Source of the DNA: Bedellia somnulentella | Lineage: Eukaryota; Arthropoda; Insecta; Lepidoptera; Bedelliidae | Assembly: GCA_963576735.1 (NCBI GenBank) | Contig: OY755170.1 | Location: 24,474,875-24,538,874 of the forward strand | Direction of reading: 5' to 3' | DNA: 64,000 nucleotides | In this document: piece after piece, positions 61,300 through 64,000 of the stretch | Position numbering within the stretch: position 1 is the first letter of the stretch | How the letters are laid out: every line of letters starts with the position of its first letter | The notes under the pieces: model-generated | Databases searched by the model: none | What the model saw: the letters and a program-made list of their open reading frames with translations, nothing else | What the model was told of the DNA's origin: nothing | Position numbers and translations under genes: made by a program

Positions 61300-61498
61300 C
61301 TCACGTGATGAGGGGCAGGCCTATCACTGCTTCTAACTTTCTACTACTTAAGTTTCCTTACAATGTTTTACTCACCGTTAATAACCCTGATAAATTTACC
61401 ACACATATTGCTTTGACCACTGATGTAATACTGACTCAGGATTCAACCCCTCGCCTCTGCATCGCAGGCTTTGGTTTCCCCACCGAGATATCACTCGT
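61300..61498 (-). repeat. SINE family B copy, 3' truncated
   Basis: The minus-strand head contains TATCTCGGTGGGG (A-box-like) and GGGTTGAATCC (good B box). The body matches 58243-58618 (CAGGCCTATCACTGC; CTCACCGTTAATAACC). Confidence 0.75.
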
Positions 61499-61505
61499 CA
61501 TTATT

Positions 61506-61760
61506 ACATACATACATATACTCACGGCTATGAATCCCTAACGGGGTAGCCAGAGCTTTGGAATGAAAAATTCATCAGCCACTTTTGGAAGTTGATTGGG
61601 GAAAAGATGGTAATAATAAATGTTTTTGGTGACGGGTCTCTAACCACATCGCTTAAAAGTCACTTAAAAAGCCCCTATACCCTTAGTCGCCTCTTACGAT
61701 CACCCACGGGTAGAAATGGGGTAGTGTTATTCTAAGCCGACACTACACGGCAATATTCAT
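61506..61760 (-). repeat. SINE family A copy with target duplication
   Basis: TCGTCATTATT at 61495-61505 and 61761-61771. It inserted at the head of the SINE B copy at 61300-61498. Confidence 0.9.
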
Positions 61761-61979
61761 TCGTCATTATTCTCAGGTACCGTCTGTATCAATTAGAAAA
61801 AATAGGGTTGTAAACAAAGAAACGTCAATGACCTTTTAGTATTTTAGTGTTGTAACCAATATAATCGACGGCGACGTAAACATCGAATACGTTACTAATT
61901 GTAAGCAAATTTCTTGATCCAATTTAATCGTATACTTATAAACAGATGTAAAACACACATTCGTTCCCTATAATAACTT

Positions 61980-62050
61980 TTATGCATATACTCACGTAAG
62001 CCAACATTGGGGTATGCAGAGAAGAGACTGTTGCGACCTCTAGACGGCGA
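61980..62050 (-). repeat. Isolated LINE/SINE-type 3' end
   Basis: On the minus strand it reads CTCTGCATACCCCAATGTTG, then GCTTACGTGAGTATATGCAT, the common 3' end shared by the LINE at 1030-3185 and the SINEs. Confidence 0.55.
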
Positions 62051-62324
62051 ACTCATTCGCACACTAGCAGGGTCATAAAAATATCCAAATCATGGCATCG
62101 AAATGTTTTTCTTACTAAAGTATAAATACAAATTACTTGTTGATTGATACACAGCAGGGTGAATAGAACTGTGATAGTACAGTGAAAGGCAAGCTGATGA
62201 ACATATCATCTCGACGCCATTCCAACAACGGGCGGTGGGGTCGTCACATACCTACGCCATTACCATTAAGTTGAATTTTGACGTTCAAAAAACAAAGATT
62301 TATCTTTTCACTTTGAAATAATAT

Positions 62325-62412
62325 AAATATATTATATATATATAATTTAATTATATATAAATTTTATATATATATAATTAAATTATATATATATATATAT
62401 ATAATTTAATTT
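62325..62412. repeat. (AT)n palindromic low-complexity tract
   Basis: About 90 bp of alternating AT with AATTTAATT/AATTAAATT interruptions; self-complementary. Confidence 0.85.
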
Positions 62413-62547
62413 GTGTAAATGTGTGATGTACATACACTTCTTATAAAATTATTCAAGATAGTCGAATACAAAAAACCAAGATATGTTTAAAATTTCAGTT
62501 AAAAGTATGAAATAATAGTTACTGTATCGTTAACACTCACATTATTT

Positions 62548-62880
62548 TTTTTTTTTAAATGCTACCAAACAATTTACTATTTAAATTCCTCACAGCCCAT
62601 ATATGTCCCCACCAAGGGGCTCGAGCCTACCCTATATAGGGCGATATGGCCATAATCCACCACGCTGGCCTATTGCGGGTTGGTAGACTAAAGACTACTA
62701 CCGTAATAGTAGCCGGTACCGACGGCTTAACGTGCCCGAAGCACGGAATCATCTTAATTTTGCAATATCCTTCCAAACTGGGTTAAATCTTACAAATCTT
62801 TGTAAAGTTACCACCCCTCGGGGATCGAACCCAAGACCCCGTACTTGAAACCAAGCGCTTAACCGCGAGATGGAGGCAGT
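62548..62880 (-). repeat. SINE family C, tRNA-derived
   Basis: The minus-strand head has TCTCGCGGTTAAGCGCTTGG as an A-box region and GGGTTCGATCCCC, a perfect B box, at about 62820-62832. It ends in an A run (T run on the plus strand, 62548-62562). It is not a functional tRNA gene, because the arms do not pair and the body continues for about 250 bp. Confidence 0.7.
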
Positions 62881-62947
62881 CATTTACATTGAAAATGGAT
62901 TTAATATAGTAATTTAGGCAAACATAACTTAGGTATTAATGTATAAT

Positions 62948-63392
62948 TTAGGTTGTCTCAGGTAGGTCTTCGATATCCGATTCATCATCAGTGGTCGTAG
63001 AGTCGCCAACATTTATTATAATTTTTTCTTGTATGGAATCCGTCGCAGCATCAATTAAACCTTCCAGGTCCTTCATTTTTTTTTCTTCTTTTATAACGTG
63101 ACTAATACATCCTGTCCACTGCGCTGCACCAATTTTTGCTATACCTTCTTCCAGTAAAATCCTAACCTCGGGCATTCTAAATGTTTTATTGTTCCGTCCT
63201 ACATATGACTTTACTTGAGCCCAAATTAGTTCTATTGGGTTCAGTTCGCAGTGGTACGGAGGAAGACGTAGTACTTGGATATTTTGCTTTTCGGCCATAT
63301 CGTCTATAACCTTTTTTAATATTCGTTTTTTTTTTCGTACTAACATGAGAGCACATTTGAGCAAAAATTAGTATAGCGATTTTCCGGAGCAA
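62948..63392 (-). pseudogene. DD82E-type transposase, C-terminal part, second copy
   Basis: Reads VLRLPPYHCELNPIELIWAQ then VKSYVGRNNKTF, closely matching 30185-30830 and holding the catalytic Glu. The acidic tail is DSTTTDDESDIEDLPETT. The upstream segment (63360-63392) is in another frame and the second Asp is missing. Terminal repeats not found. Confidence 0.8.
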
Positions 63393-63639
63393 TTGCTACA
63401 GAAATAAAATGATTAAATACGTAAATATAGAACAGGCGTTTTTACGTATTTAATAAAATTAAACTAATCCCAATCCCACAATAAACCTTAGAAGTTACAC
63501 CTATGTACAAAATTAAAAAGACAGATTAAATTCCCCGAGTGACTGACAGCCAATATTAATGCCAAACGCATCACATTATTCATACCTGACTTATCTTTAA
63601 TAACGAAATGTTTTGTATGTGTAAATTAAATGTGTCAAC

Positions 63640-63662
63640 CCGTGCAAAGCCGGGACGGGCCG
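63640..63662 (+). mobile_element. Helitron-type 3' end relic
   Basis: ACCCGTGCAAAGCCGGGACG followed by GGCCGTTAGT: the GC hairpin of a Helitron 3' end with the terminal CTAG changed to TTAG. The 5' boundary is not visible. A SINE has inserted immediately after it. Confidence 0.5.
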
Positions 63663-63673
63663 TTAGTCGATTA

Positions 63674-63941
63674 CATACATACATACATATACTCTCGGCT
63701 ATAAATTCCTTGACGGGGTAGCCAGAGCTTTGGAATGAGAAACCTCAGGGAACCTCCTCAGCCACTTTTGGAAGTTGAAAGGGGAAAAGATGGTAACAGT
63801 AAATGTTTTTGGTGACGGGTCTCCAACCACATCGCCCAAAAATCACTTAAAAAGCCCCTAGACCCTTAGTCGCCTCTTACGATCACCCACGGGTAGAAAT
63901 GGGGTAGTGTTATTCTAAGCCGACACTACACGGCAAAATCC
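63674..63941 (-). repeat. SINE family A copy with target duplication
   Basis: TTAGTCGATTA at 63663-63673 and 63942-63952 flanks it. It contains a short internal duplication (CCTCAGGGAACCTCCTCAGCC). Confidence 0.9.
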
Positions 63942-64000
63942 TTAGTCGATTAATAAAAGACATTTCTAAAAAAAGACCAGAATCGGCCCGAACCAAATAA

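Noticed and set aside
62800..62880. Possible tRNA gene on the minus strand with a perfect B box
   Set aside because: The acceptor and D arms do not pair and the sequence continues into a 330-bp SINE body, so it is a tRNA-derived SINE head.

Overview
This is a window of an insect nuclear genome, most likely a moth or butterfly (Lepidoptera). The evidence is AT-rich DNA, split genes with GT-AG introns of 0.3-6 kb, two conserved animal genes that match insect orthologues exon by exon, and a dense repeat load: SINEs with (TATG)n tails, Helitron ends, 5'-truncated LINEs and DNA transposons. There is no bacterial or phage architecture. I recognise the proteins from memory; no database search was possible.

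Layout. 1-860: AT-rich DNA with a decayed transposase fragment. 861-5788: a nested set of mobile elements, in which a foldback transposon with 531-bp inverted arms and a 9-bp target duplication carries a hairpin MITE in its left arm; the MITE is split by a truncated LINE, and a second truncated LINE fills the foldback loop. 5.8-15.4 kb: repeats, including a 1.9-kb TIR element at 8030-9913. 15484-38606, minus strand: the WDR7 / rabconnectin-3 beta gene, 19 coding exons visible, broken by a 200-N gap at 20827-21026 that hides roughly 500-600 codons. 38.6-42.2 kb: divergent intergenic region. 42206 onward, plus strand: the Lasp gene (LIM and SH3 domain protein), seven exons visible; the rest of the SH3 domain lies beyond the right edge. 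Introns of both genes are full of SINEs, Helitrons, a P-like THAP transposon and Tc1/mariner-related elements.

The two host genes are head to head, 3.6 kb apart. WDR7 is a WD40 protein of the rabconnectin-3 complex that regulates V-ATPase activity on endosomes and vesicles; Lasp is an actin-binding scaffold. I see no functional link between them.

The most interesting signals are: (1) the nested foldback/MITE/LINE structure, in which the undamaged arm preserves the empty site; (2) a common 3' end shared by the LINE at 1030-3185 and at least two SINE families, suggesting that this LINE type mobilises them; (3) repeated partial copies of WDR7 exons lying just downstream of the true exons; (4) a WDR7 exon with a frameshift and no splice donor close to the assembly gap, most simply an assembly problem.
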